The position numbers were made by a program, and so were the translations under genes. Source: JACOTV01 sp964579395 (lineage in GTDB: Bacteria > Patescibacteriota > Microgenomatia > UBA1406 > GWC2-37-13). Taken from it: a stretch of 64,000 nt of DNA. The stretch is taken from contig CAZOFT010000006.1 in the NCBI GenBank assembly GCA_964579395.1, positions 27,892 to 91,891 on the forward strand. The letters run 5' to 3'. Below the pieces are notes generated by a model, which ran no database searches, was not told the origin of the DNA, and saw only the letters and a list, made by a program, of their open reading frames with translations. Of the stretch, positions 52,703 to 62,055 are shown one piece after another. How positions within the stretch are numbered: position 1 is the stretch's first letter; each line of letters opens with the position of its first letter.

Positions 52703-53809
52703 CTATGATACACTACAAACCTCCAAAAGTGTACTCGTGAAGCGTTTTTGTCCGAATGTTTTCAGTATATGAGCTCGAGCATGTTTTTTTGTTGACTCGC
52801 GCATCTTTCCCACGACATGCTCATGATTTTTGATCGCTGCAGCAATACCGGTAATGGTCTGTGTATCCATGGTTGTGCCGGTTTTTCCGGGAAGTATAGT
52901 CTCTGCTGCACCTGATTGAGCATAGGTGATGACTGGGCAGCCAGCAAATTGCGCCTCAAGCGAGGTGAGGCCGAACTCTTCTTCTTGTACCATGAGAAGT
53001 GCCTGAGCATGAGAATACCAGCGATACAGTTTGGGGTCTGTAATATTATGAAGAAACAGCGCTTTCGGATAGCGGCTCATGAGCGGTTTACGAAGTGATC
53101 CTGAGCCGATGACCACGGGTGTTACTCCTGCATGCATGCACGCCTGAATCGCCAGCTCGGTACGTTTGTAAGGCTCCAGACGATTTACAATCAAGTAATA
53201 AGGAGATTCTAATGGAGATTCTGAACGAGCACTCGACTCGACATGTTCCCAATACTGGGTGTCAAACGGCGGATATACTACCTGACTGTCTCGGCGATAG
53301 TATGAGCTGCAGCGGCGTTGCACATGCTTTGAGAGGGTGAGTATGGTGTCGGGGCGCTGTGCCTGCAGGTAGTCAGTTGTCTGCAGTGTATGCAGAAGCG
53401 GTCTGATCAAAGCTTGCAGACGAGGTGGCACATAGTGGGTGTGTTGGTCATACAGATATCGAGGTGGGGTGAGCAGATAGCAAATATGACGCGTGTCTGG
53501 ACGGGTGATAACTCCTTTCATAAATGCTGATGTGATCGAAATCACCAGGTCATAACTACTTAGGTCTAGGGTCTCTGCCGCAAGCGGGTACAGGGGAAGC
53601 ATCAATGCATGGTTTGTTTTGAGTGCGCGGGGGAAGCGATCGATAAAAGTTGTATGAATCGTATTGTTTCTGGCAAACCCGGATTGAGTGGGGTCTGTAT
53701 GGAGGCCGTACCAGTCCGCATGGGGGAATGTGTGTTGAAAGGTTTCTAAAAGACGCTCCATCCCACCATGGGTTGTATCAAACCAGTCATAGCAGATGGC
53801 TATTTTCAT
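52703..53809 (-). CDS. Glycosyltransferase family 4-like protein
   Basis: 368 residues from the ATG at 53809 (MKIAICYDWFDTTHGGMERLLE); the frame to 53914 overlaps the exonuclease gene. GT-B fold with the nucleotide-sugar-binding segment EEEFGLTSLEAQFAGCPVITYAQSGAAETI, typical of GT4 mannosyl- and other transferases. It fits a GDP-mannose user beside manC. Confidence 0.88.
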   Translation of the reverse strand: MKIAICYDWFDTTHGGMERLLETFQHTFPHADWYGLHTDPTQSGFARNNTIHTTFIDRFPRALKTNHALMLPLYPLAAETLDLSSYDLVISITSAFMKGVITRPDTRHICYLLTPPRYLYDQHTHYVPPRLQALIRPLLHTLQTTDYLQAQRPDTILTLSKHVQRRCSSYYRRDSQVVYPPFDTQYWEHVESSARSESPLESPYYLIVNRLEPYKRTELAIQACMHAGVTPVVIGSGSLRKPLMSRYPKALFLHNITDPKLYRWYSHAQALLMVQEEEFGLTSLEAQFAGCPVITYAQSGAAETILPGKTGTTMDTQTITGIAAAIKNHEHVVGKMRESTKKHARAHILKTFGQKRFTSTLLEVCSVS

Positions 53810-53819
53810 AGTTGCGTGC

Positions 53820-54767
53820 CTAAAATAGCTCCAACTGGTCACTCTGTTTTGGGACAACCGGTTCTTCAATCGCCACTGTAACATCATTGGTTTTTTTGGG
53901 TTTTTTTGCTGCAAACAGACGGCTCACGAGCGTGTGCATTTCATAGTGTTCAAGCCGCTTTTTTAAAGATTCAGGAAAACCGCTCCATGATGATTCAATC
54001 TCGTCAAACTCAACATCTTCAAGATCCCGGCGTATAGTGGCGATGATTTTTGATTCTTTGATAGTTTCAATATGTGATTCGATAATGCGACGCACTGACG
54101 GTTTCTCAATCTCGGTTGCGCGGCTTATGATCTCGTCTGTAGTACCAAATTGCATAACCAGTTGAGCGGCTGTTTTGGTGCCGATACCGTCCGCTCCTTT
54201 ATAGTTGTCTGAAGGATCTCCGGCCAGGGCCTTAAAATCTGACACATACCGTGCCGGAACACCCATTTTTTCCTGTACTTTTTCCTCATCATACACAATG
54301 ATTTTGCTCATTCCCGTTTGCGGCGCGACAACGAACGTTTTGCTATCTACCAATTGCATGATATCCCGGTCGCCCGTGAAGATGTATGTCTCATATCCTT
54401 TTTCTGCCGCTTGTTTTGAAATGGTTCCTATCACGTCATCGGCTTCAAATCCATCTTGCTCCAGATGACATAGGCCGCTTTCGTCCAAGAGCTCCTTCAG
54501 TAGAGGTATCTGTTCTTTAAAGTCGTCGCTGATACTGGGTCGATGTGCCTGATAGCTGGGGAGAAGTTTCTCACGAAATGTCTTGGCGGGAGTGTCAAAC
54601 GCGATGATGACGTTTTCCGGCTCGAACCTGTCGATGGCACGCGATACCATACCGAAAAACCCATAGATTACGTTAGTGGGGACACCGCTTTTAGTGCGAA
54701 AGGGAGGAAGGGCGTGATAGGCACGGTGCATGATGGCATTGCCGTCAATCAAAAGCAGCGTGTTCAT
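53820..54767 (-). CDS. Stand-alone 5'-3' exonuclease (Pol I N-terminal type) with clamp-binding tail
   Basis: 315 residues corresponding to the 5'-nuclease domain of DNA polymerase I, without polymerase domain. Metal-binding acidic residues are in LLIDGNAIMHRAYHA, FEADDVIG and FTGDRDIMQLV; the helix-hairpin-helix is GDPSDNYKGADGIGTKTAAQLV. The protein ends QSDQLELF, which fits the beta-clamp-binding consensus (QLxLF). It should remove RNA primers and flaps while held by the sliding clamp. Confidence 0.9.
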   Translation of the reverse strand: MNTLLLIDGNAIMHRAYHALPPFRTKSGVPTNVIYGFFGMVSRAIDRFEPENVIIAFDTPAKTFREKLLPSYQAHRPSISDDFKEQIPLLKELLDESGLCHLEQDGFEADDVIGTISKQAAEKGYETYIFTGDRDIMQLVDSKTFVVAPQTGMSKIIVYDEEKVQEKMGVPARYVSDFKALAGDPSDNYKGADGIGTKTAAQLVMQFGTTDEIISRATEIEKPSVRRIIESHIETIKESKIIATIRRDLEDVEFDEIESSWSGFPESLKKRLEHYEMHTLVSRLFAAKKPKKTNDVTVAIEEPVVPKQSDQLELF

Positions 54768-54800
54768 GGGAACTAGTGTATCACACGCGTAAAGGTGATG

Positions 54801-56687
54801 TTAGCGTGCTTTTTTTGCTCCAACAATGGCCTCAAACTCATCGGTATCGATACTCTCTTTTTGCACGAGCTCATCAGCTACTTTATCAAGTAGTTTGCGG
54901 TGCTTTTTAAGCGTGGCGACTGCCTGTTGATAGGCTGTCTCCAGGATAGTTACGACTTCGGCATCAATTTTGGCCATCATTGCTTCTGAGATGCGCTGAT
55001 CTTGCCAGGTTGTTTTACCGAATTCAGTAATATCATAGGATGGCCCGTAATTGACTGGTCCGAGTGAACTCATGCCGTAATCAACGACCATAGCCCGTGC
55101 TACATTGGTTGCCTGGTCAAAGTCGTTTGCGGCGCCGGTGGTGACTTCTTTAAAGACTACTTCTTCAGCGGCGCGGCCACCCATCATCACAGCCAGACGC
55201 TGTAACAAATGGGTCTTTGTTTCATGCAATTTGTCCTTGGCTGGTGGAATGAGGGTAAACCCAAGCGCCATGCCACGTGAGACGATCGAGATGCGGTGTA
55301 CCGGATCAGTGTCAGGTTCAAAGTGAGACACGAGTGCGTGTCCGGCTTCGTGGTAGGCGGTAAGTTTGCGGTCATAGTCTGACTGGAGTCGCTTTTTCTC
55401 AGGGCCCAGTTTGACTTTGGTAGCTGCCTCTTCAATCATATGCATGCTGACTGTCTCGCGGTTTTGACGTGCTGCATCAATGGCTGCTTCATTGAGCATG
55501 TTCTCAAGATCAGCTCCTGAAAAGCCGACAGTGCGCTTTGCCACACGTTCCCAATTTACTGTTTCATCAAATTGCTTTCCTTGTGCATGAATCTTCAAAA
55601 TAGACAGGCGGCCTTCCACATCAGGATAATCCACCAGAATGCGACGATCAAAACGACCAGCACGCAGAAGAGCCGGATCCAGCAAGTCTCCGCGATTGGT
55701 GGCGGCGATCACAACAACTTGCTCATTCGGGGTAAACCCATCCATTTCAACAAGAATCTGATTCAGAGTTTGCTCACGCTCATCATGTGCCGGCATCACG
55801 CCAGTGGAGCGGGCACGACCGACTGCCTCAATCTCGTCAATAAAGATGATGGACGGAGCATTCTTTTTTGCGGTAGCAAACAGATCGCGCACACGGGCTG
55901 CGCCGATTCCGACAAGCATCTCCATAAATTCAGACCCGGCAATAGAGAAGAAGGGGGCATTGGCTTCGCCGGCTACAGCCTTGGCAAGCAAGGTTTTACC
56001 ACATCCTGGAGGTCCGATCAGCATGACACCCTTGGGAGTGCGTGCTCCTACTTTTTTATACTTTTCAGGATGTTTCAAAAAGTCGACTATCTCCTCAAGT
56101 TCGCCTTTGGCTTCATTGACGCCGGCCACATCGGCAAAGCGCACCTTTGACATATCGCGCATAAAACGCTTTGCTTTGGACTGTCCGAATGAGAATACTG
56201 AGTCTTGTGCGCCGCGTGCCTGGCGGAAAATAAACACAAAAAAGGCGATCATCAGGATGGTTGGAATAAGGTTGCCCAAGAGGATCATCAGGCCTTCTGA
56301 GCCTTGGGTGTTGGTTACGGAGATCTGAATCTTGTCTGTATTGACTCCTGCGTCGTTGAGGGTGCTCAAAAACCCTTCGGCACTTTCTTTATAAGCGTAC
56401 GATTGTGAATCATCCTTGTAATAAACATTTACTCGATTGTCGGCAAGCTCGAGTCGGCGAACTTTATTCTTCTTAATATCAGAGATGACTTCGGTAATGG
56501 CCTTTTCACGAGGAGCATTGTCGGTGATTGATTGAGTAAGTGAGCGAACACTGAAAAATGCAAACAGTGCAACAAAGATAACTATAAAGAGCGTCTTGAC
56601 ATCTACTTGCATGCGAAACTCGCGTACTTTCTTGCTTCCACTCTTTTTGCCTCCGAAGATCTTGGCATTTTTTTGCATTTTTGGCAT
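54801..56687 (-). CDS. ftsH: ATP-dependent zinc metalloprotease FtsH
   Basis: Membrane-bound AAA+ protease for membrane and regulatory proteins. 628 residues: basic N-terminus, two membrane segments (about 31-50 and 137-155), AAA domain with Walker A GPPGCGKT (225-232), IIFIDEIEAVGRARS and the SRH region, then the M41 protease site HEAGH with the later third zinc ligand region DFDQATNVARAMV. Full length. Confidence 0.96.
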   Translation of the reverse strand: MPKMQKNAKIFGGKKSGSKKVREFRMQVDVKTLFIVIFVALFAFFSVRSLTQSITDNAPREKAITEVISDIKKNKVRRLELADNRVNVYYKDDSQSYAYKESAEGFLSTLNDAGVNTDKIQISVTNTQGSEGLMILLGNLIPTILMIAFFVFIFRQARGAQDSVFSFGQSKAKRFMRDMSKVRFADVAGVNEAKGELEEIVDFLKHPEKYKKVGARTPKGVMLIGPPGCGKTLLAKAVAGEANAPFFSIAGSEFMEMLVGIGAARVRDLFATAKKNAPSIIFIDEIEAVGRARSTGVMPAHDEREQTLNQILVEMDGFTPNEQVVVIAATNRGDLLDPALLRAGRFDRRILVDYPDVEGRLSILKIHAQGKQFDETVNWERVAKRTVGFSGADLENMLNEAAIDAARQNRETVSMHMIEEAATKVKLGPEKKRLQSDYDRKLTAYHEAGHALVSHFEPDTDPVHRISIVSRGMALGFTLIPPAKDKLHETKTHLLQRLAVMMGGRAAEEVVFKEVTTGAANDFDQATNVARAMVVDYGMSSLGPVNYGPSYDITEFGKTTWQDQRISEAMMAKIDAEVVTILETAYQQAVATLKKHRKLLDKVADELVQKESIDTDEFEAIVGAKKAR

Positions 56688-56846
56688 GGGGTAATTGTAT
56701 CAGAAAAGTTGAAAAAGAATAGAGCATGGAAGCGTGAGTAAGAGGCATGTTGAGAGGAATTTCTCTGCACGTCGGTAACGAGTCTATATATGTATATATA
56801 AGAAGAATATGTCGGAGAGGGATGCGTGTGGTATCATATGATCTAT

Positions 56847-57941
56847 ATGCGCATTGTCAAGATGAGCCAAAACGACCCAAAAGCGTATGAGCATGTGATG
56901 CGCGAGGTTTCTGAAGCGATTCAGGCGGGTGCCTTGGTGGTTTTTCCTTCAGACACGGTCTATGGACTCCTGGCCGACGCATCAAATGAAGAGGCTGTCG
57001 GGAAACTGATTATTTGCAAAAGCAGGCCCACGGGAAAGGCTATATCTATTTTTGTAAACAGCTACGACATGATGCGTAAATACGTCGATGTGTCTACAGA
57101 GACGCAACTGCGCTTGTCACAGATTCTCCCGGGTCCGTATACAATTGTGTTACCGGCGCTTCATAATACAGATAGCCGACTTGAAGCAGAAAATAAAACG
57201 CTTGGTGTGCGTATTCCGGCGAGCGAACCGATAATCGATCTGGTGACTCGCGTCGGGCGTGCAGTTACCGCAACATCAGCCAACCCTGCCGGTCGCCCTC
57301 CGCACTATTCTGTATCAACACTGCTTCGTGCACTCCCGCAGGCGGCCAAAGATGTGATTGATATCGTAGTTGATGGAGGCATTCTTCCTTACACAAAGCC
57401 ATCGACGGTGGTTGATTATTCGCATCATGCACAAAAAGTACTTCGTCAGGGTGAGCGCCATGTCGGGGACCATGCGCAGCTGTTTTCCTCAACGAGCCCT
57501 GAGCAGACTGAGGAAATTGTGAGTGCAATGGCGGACATGTACGACACAAAAGCCGGCAAGAAACCGCTGGTGTATTTGCTTCGCGGTGAGTTGGGTGCTG
57601 GAAAGACAGTGATCGCTAAGTCTATAGCTCGAGGATATGGTGTAGCAGGGGTAGTGTCGCCGACATATGTAATTTCCTACGAATATCCGCTGCCGGATGA
57701 TACCAAGCACCGCTTTGTGCATGTCGATTTGTATAACGTACAGGAAGAATCAGAATATGAGCACTTGGGTCTGGCCGACTATTTACATGGACACAACATT
57801 ATGTGTATTGAGTGGAGTGAGCATCTGGGTTCGCTGCTTGAGGAGATTCGCCGCCATGCGTTTGTCGTCTGTATCGACATTGAACATGTGAGTGAGACGG
57901 TCCGCACTCTTCGCATTTATGAATTGCCTGACGCTTCCTGA
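56847..57941 (+). CDS. TsaC-TsaE fusion (threonylcarbamoyl-AMP synthase plus TsaE ATPase)
   Basis: 364 residues from the ATG at 56847 (GTG at 56826 and ATG at 56838 are also in frame). Residues about 15-205 are a YrdC/Sua5 domain (VVFPSDTVYGLLADA, KSRPTGKAISIF, GVRIPASEPI, TSANPAGRPPH) that makes threonylcarbamoyl-AMP. Residues about 220-360 are TsaE with Walker A GELGAGKT near 250, SPTYVISYEY and FVHVDLYNV. Both act in t6A37 tRNA modification, normally as separate proteins. tsaD follows 5 bp downstream. The fusion is continuous with no frameshift. Confidence 0.93.
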   Translation: MRIVKMSQNDPKAYEHVMREVSEAIQAGALVVFPSDTVYGLLADASNEEAVGKLIICKSRPTGKAISIFVNSYDMMRKYVDVSTETQLRLSQILPGPYTIVLPALHNTDSRLEAENKTLGVRIPASEPIIDLVTRVGRAVTATSANPAGRPPHYSVSTLLRALPQAAKDVIDIVVDGGILPYTKPSTVVDYSHHAQKVLRQGERHVGDHAQLFSSTSPEQTEEIVSAMADMYDTKAGKKPLVYLLRGELGAGKTVIAKSIARGYGVAGVVSPTYVISYEYPLPDDTKHRFVHVDLYNVQEESEYEHLGLADYLHGHNIMCIEWSEHLGSLLEEIRRHAFVVCIDIEHVSETVRTLRIYELPDAS

Positions 57942-57946
57942 TTTCC

Positions 57947-59029
57947 ATGTCTTCCCAAGAACCGCTTATTTTGGCTATCGACACCTCCTTTGATGAGACG
58001 GCAATCGCGCTCACCGCCGGCCGTCGGGTGCTCGTGTCGCGTATTTATTCTCAGATTGATGCGCATCGGGAGTGGGGCGGTGTGGTGCCGTCTATTGCCA
58101 AACGCGCTCACCAGGAGCGGTTTGATTCGGTGTTGCATGCCGTAATTCGTACCTATGCAAAGCGATACGGACACGCCTATGATCCGGCAGATCCGCGAAA
58201 CAGCCTCAAGGGGCTTGTGTCGGCGATCGCTGTGACAAAAGGTCCCGGGCTGGCAATTGCGCTGGAAGTGGGGCTTTTGCATGCGCAGGAATTGGCAGCC
58301 TATTGGGGCGTACCGATAGTTACAGTAAATCACATGGAAGGTCATTTGATCAGTGCGTTTGTGCAAAACAGCAAGGGGAATCCTCAGCGTCCTGCTGCGT
58401 TTCCGCTTCTGGGGATGCTGGTGTCGGGAGCTCATACGGAGCTGGTGCAGTGGCGCGGATTTGGTGATCAGACGATTATCGGAGAAACGGTCGATGACGC
58501 TGCAGGTGAAGCGCTGGATAAAGCGGCTCGAATGCTCGGATACGGATATCCGGGAGGAGCGGTGATCGAGCGGCTTGCTGAAGAAGTAGAAAATGCGGAT
58601 CCGTACCGATTTCCGCGGCCGATGTTGCGCTCGGGAGATTTGCAGTTTTCGTTTTCAGGACTAAAAACAGCACTTCTTTATACAATAAAACCCATGGACG
58701 AAAAGCAGCAAACACTGCAGGCGAGACTTCTGGCCTCATCATTTCAGGAGGCGGTCATAGATGTATTGGTGGCTAAGCTTGAGCAGGCAATCAAAAAGAC
58801 CGGTACTGCCTCAGTTGCAGTGGGTGGCGGAGTGTTTGCCAATAAGCGCCTGCGAAAAAAAGTGCGCTCTTGCGTGGCTCGCCACGGCGGCACCATGTAT
58901 GCACCCGCCGCGTCGTATCTGTACGTAGATAATGCTGCAATGATCGGTGTTGCAGCTTACAGTCACTTTATGAAAAAAGAATATGCGAGCGGTACTGATC
59001 TTGACAGAGCGCCGCGCATGAGACTATGA
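57947..59029 (+). CDS. tsaD: tRNA t6A37 threonylcarbamoyltransferase TsaD
   Basis: Transfers threonylcarbamoyl to A37 of ANN-decoding tRNAs. 360 residues, ASKHA fold: AIDTSFDETAIAL, metal ligands in VNHMEGH (His pair), ETVDDAAGEALDKAARMLGYGYPGG, and the late GGGVFANKRLR and YVDNAAMI. It directly follows the TsaC-TsaE fusion. No tsaB is visible in the window. Confidence 0.95.
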   Translation: MSSQEPLILAIDTSFDETAIALTAGRRVLVSRIYSQIDAHREWGGVVPSIAKRAHQERFDSVLHAVIRTYAKRYGHAYDPADPRNSLKGLVSAIAVTKGPGLAIALEVGLLHAQELAAYWGVPIVTVNHMEGHLISAFVQNSKGNPQRPAAFPLLGMLVSGAHTELVQWRGFGDQTIIGETVDDAAGEALDKAARMLGYGYPGGAVIERLAEEVENADPYRFPRPMLRSGDLQFSFSGLKTALLYTIKPMDEKQQTLQARLLASSFQEAVIDVLVAKLEQAIKKTGTASVAVGGGVFANKRLRKKVRSCVARHGGTMYAPAASYLYVDNAAMIGVAAYSHFMKKEYASGTDLDRAPRMRL

Positions 59030-59039
59030 TTCAGATACG

Positions 59040-59837
59040 ATGCATCATCTAATCGAGGTTCAACGACTCCACGACCTTTCTTTACTGGGAACAGCTCCCA
59101 CAACCGCTGATTTTGTCATTGCGATGATAAAAGATTCTGTTGAAACCCATGTGTCGACCATTCAGCAGGCAGCGCGCACGGGTCATCGGATCGTGGCAAC
59201 AATTCCTGCACGCCGCATCACAGAAGAGGAAGAAGTCCAGAATCTGTTTTCTGCTCTTGATCCCCATGGGGTGGATTTGATGATCGTTGGAGGAAATGAT
59301 CTTTCAGTCGGTCGCTTTGAGGACAGCATGGGGCTCTTATACTATTTAAGAGAGCACCAATACATTCAGACGCAGCGTATCTATTTTGCCGCTCATCCGG
59401 AAGGAACAATCGACAGCACGCCCGAGCATCTTTTGGCAACGATGCGGCAAAAAGAAGACTTTTGCCGTGAGCTGGGCGTAGAGGCGGCGTTTATCACCCA
59501 GCTCTGCATCGTTCCTTCGCTCTACGCACAGTGGATACGGCATGTGCGAGATGCAGGAATCACATCGCCTGTATATTGTGGTGTTTCAGGCAGCTGCACT
59601 TCGGGTACCTTGGCACGCCGTCTACAATTGTGTTTCGGTATGCGCAAAACACGCCAAGTTGCATCAAGTCGCGCTGTGGACGAGATGCATCATGCGTTTG
59701 ATGCCCCCGCGTTTGTACAAGCTCTTGATCAGGAAATTGATTTTGTCCGCTCAAACGTGCAAGGTGTGTATTGGTGTGGTTTTGAGGATCCGGGAAGTAT
59801 TGCGGGAGACATCGTACGGTATGATGGGCTGTCCTGA
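59040..59837 (+). CDS. Divergent methylenetetrahydrofolate reductase-like protein
   Basis: 265 residues, TIM-barrel pattern of the MetF family: GHRIVATIPARRITEEEEV, DLMIVGGNDLSVGRFEDSMGLLYYL (the Asp-containing flavin loop), FAAHPEGTIDSTPEHLLATMRQKEDF and AAFITQLCIVPS. The usual N-terminal FEFFPP segment with its catalytic Glu is absent, so it may be a relative with another flavin or C1 substrate. It lies 10 bp after tsaD. Confidence 0.65.
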   Translation: MHHLIEVQRLHDLSLLGTAPTTADFVIAMIKDSVETHVSTIQQAARTGHRIVATIPARRITEEEEVQNLFSALDPHGVDLMIVGGNDLSVGRFEDSMGLLYYLREHQYIQTQRIYFAAHPEGTIDSTPEHLLATMRQKEDFCRELGVEAAFITQLCIVPSLYAQWIRHVRDAGITSPVYCGVSGSCTSGTLARRLQLCFGMRKTRQVASSRAVDEMHHAFDAPAFVQALDQEIDFVRSNVQGVYWCGFEDPGSIAGDIVRYDGLS

Positions 59838-59845
59838 AACTGCGC

Positions 59846-59874
59846 TTGAGGCTACGGCATCTGTCATATAGAAT
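59846..59874 (+). promoter_or_regulatory. Candidate suf operon promoter
   Basis: -35 TTGAGG (59846-59851), 17-bp spacer, -10 TAGAAT (59869-59874), 8 bp before the sufC ATG. It would give a nearly leaderless transcript. It lies at the end of the MetF-like gene. Two mismatches in the -35 keep confidence modest. Confidence 0.4.
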
Positions 59875-59882
59875 GAACCCTT

Positions 59883-60617
59883 ATGGTAGACGTCAAACAT
59901 CTTTCTGTTTCTGTTGGAGACAAAACAATTATTCGCGATTTCTCATTTGATTTTAAAAAAGACACAGTCTACGTGGTTATGGGTCCCAATGGATCCGGTA
60001 AATCAACTCTCGCTTATGCGTTGATGAACCATCCGTCATATGAGTACGGAGAAAAAACCCAAATCGTCTTACATGGGGAAGATATCACTGAGCTTGAAGT
60101 AGAAAAACGTGCCGAAGCCGGTATGTTTTTGTCGTTTCAGACACCGATGGCCCTATCCGGCGTGACCGTGTATCAGCTGATGCAGATGGCAAAAGCTGGA
60201 AAAGCAGATCCGCTGGCTATTCGAAAATCCATCCAGAAATACGCAAAAGACCTGCACATCAATGAAGAGCTTTTGTCCCGATCGCTCAATGACGGCGCAT
60301 CAGGTGGTGAGAAGAAAAAGCTTGAAGTACTGCAGGCTGCGGTACTTGATCATCCGGTGCAGATTTATGATGAAATTGACACCGGCGTGGATGTTGATGC
60401 GCTTCGTGCAATCGGCTCATTTTTGCATGAGAATAAAAAGGGAAAAACATACATCATCATCACGCACTACAACCGCATCCTCGAATACATCAAGCCCGAT
60501 GAAGTATTGGTGTTGGTGGATGGATCACTGGTAGCGCAAGGTGGTCATGAATTGGTGCATGAAATTGAAAAAACCGGATATGAAACATTCCGCAACAAAG
60601 TGCCGAAGAAGAAGTAG
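59883..60617 (+). CDS. sufC: SUF Fe-S assembly ATPase SufC
   Basis: ABC-type ATPase of the SufBC(D) scaffold. 244 residues with Walker A GPNGSGKS, Q-loop SFQTPMALSGV, signature DGASGGEKKKLEVLQAA, Walker B VQIYDEIDTGVDVDAL and the H-loop THYNRIL. First gene of sufCBDS. Confidence 0.96.
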   Translation: MVDVKHLSVSVGDKTIIRDFSFDFKKDTVYVVMGPNGSGKSTLAYALMNHPSYEYGEKTQIVLHGEDITELEVEKRAEAGMFLSFQTPMALSGVTVYQLMQMAKAGKADPLAIRKSIQKYAKDLHINEELLSRSLNDGASGGEKKKLEVLQAAVLDHPVQIYDEIDTGVDVDALRAIGSFLHENKKGKTYIIITHYNRILEYIKPDEVLVLVDGSLVAQGGHELVHEIEKTGYETFRNKVPKKK

Positions 60618-60650
60618 TATCACCCTCAGTATCGAAGTTTAAGTACCTGT

Positions 60651-62051
60651 ATGTCTGACGACAATCTGCAATTTGACTATAAATATGGATTCTCCATGCC
60701 GGAGGACTATGCATACAAAGCCACCAAAGGCTTGAATCATGATGTAGTGCGGACAATATCAGAGAAAAAAGGGGAGCCGGAGTGGATGCGCGAGTTTCGC
60801 CTCAAAGCATACGACGTTTTCGGAGAAAAGCCGATGCCCACCTGGGGCGGCAACATGTCTGCGATAGACTTTCAAAATTATTACTACTACATCAAGCCCA
60901 CCAAAGATCGTGCAAAAGCGTGGGATGAGTTGCCTGCTGAGATCAAAGACACCTATGACCGCATCGGCATACCTGAAGCGGAGAAAGCCTATCTGTCAGG
61001 AGTGTCTGCGCAGTATGAGTCGGAAGTGGTGTATGAAAGCGTGAAAACCGAACTCACCAAACAAGGAGTCATTTTCATAGACACAGACACCGGCCTGAAG
61101 GAATATCCGGAGATATTCAAAGAATACTTCGGTAGCGTCATCCCCATGCATGACAATAAGTTTGCTGCATTAAACAGTGCTGTCTGGTCGGGCGGATCGT
61201 TTGTCTATGTGCCCAAAGGAGTCAAAGTCACCTTGCCTTTGCAGGCGTATTTTCGTATTAATGCTCAAAACGTCGGGCAGTTTGAGCGCACGCTCATTAT
61301 TGCAGAGGAAGACAGTTATATACACTATATCGAAGGGTGTACGGCGCCGATTTATCAGACCGGTGAAGATTCACTTCATAGCGCAGTCGTGGAGATCATA
61401 GTGAAAAAAGGAGCCCGTGTGCGCTATACAACTGTGCAGAACTGGAGTAACAATGTCTATAATCTCGTCACCAAACGCGCTCGCGTGGAGGAAGATGGAT
61501 TTATGGAGTGGATCGATTGCAATATCGGCTCCCAGCTCACCATGAAGTACCCGTCGTGTTACTTGGTCGGGGAGCGCGCACGCGGTGAAGTATTGTCGAT
61601 CGCATTTGCCGGTGCTGCGCAGCATCAGGATACCGGGTCGAAAATGTTTCATTTTGCACCCAACACACGCTCACGCATCGTGTCAAAATCCATCTCCAAA
61701 GACGGCGGTCGTACGTCGTATCGCGGACTCGTGCAAGTGCGTCCCGGTGCTACGGGAAGCTCAGTCTATGTGTCATGTGATGCTCTCATTCTTGATCCTG
61801 ACTCGCGTTCCGATACCTATCCGTATATGAAAATAAAAGAGTCAGATGTCGAGGTGCAGCATGAGGCTACTGTAGAAAAACTCGGTGAAGAAAAGCTGTT
61901 TTATCTGATGTCTCGCGGTATCAGTCGCGCCGAGGCAGAGACTCTGTTGGTCAACGGCTTCATTGAACCTATCACCCGCGAAATTCCGCTTGAGTACTCG
62001 ATCGAGCTGAATCGTCTTATTCGTTTGGAGATGGAAGGGAGTGTCGGATAA
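60651..62051 (+). CDS. sufB: SUF Fe-S assembly scaffold SufB
   Basis: 466 residues, full length, with the family core (AALNSAVWSGGSFVYVPKGVKV, YIHYIEGCTAPIY, HSAVVEIIVKKGARVRYTTVQNWS) and the late EVQHEATVEKLGEEKLFYLMSRGISRAEAETLLV. Cys of YIHYIEGCTAP is the conserved cysteine. It lies 33 bp after sufC and its end overlaps the alternative GTG of sufD. Confidence 0.96.
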   Translation: MSDDNLQFDYKYGFSMPEDYAYKATKGLNHDVVRTISEKKGEPEWMREFRLKAYDVFGEKPMPTWGGNMSAIDFQNYYYYIKPTKDRAKAWDELPAEIKDTYDRIGIPEAEKAYLSGVSAQYESEVVYESVKTELTKQGVIFIDTDTGLKEYPEIFKEYFGSVIPMHDNKFAALNSAVWSGGSFVYVPKGVKVTLPLQAYFRINAQNVGQFERTLIIAEEDSYIHYIEGCTAPIYQTGEDSLHSAVVEIIVKKGARVRYTTVQNWSNNVYNLVTKRARVEEDGFMEWIDCNIGSQLTMKYPSCYLVGERARGEVLSIAFAGAAQHQDTGSKMFHFAPNTRSRIVSKSISKDGGRTSYRGLVQVRPGATGSSVYVSCDALILDPDSRSDTYPYMKIKESDVEVQHEATVEKLGEEKLFYLMSRGISRAEAETLLVNGFIEPITREIPLEYSIELNRLIRLEMEGSVG

Positions 62052-62055
62052 CCGT

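Noticed and set aside
56790..56812. TATATATGTATATATA tract before tsaCE as a special site
   Set aside because: A simple AT-rich promoter-like stretch with no clear -35 partner; nothing further can be supported.
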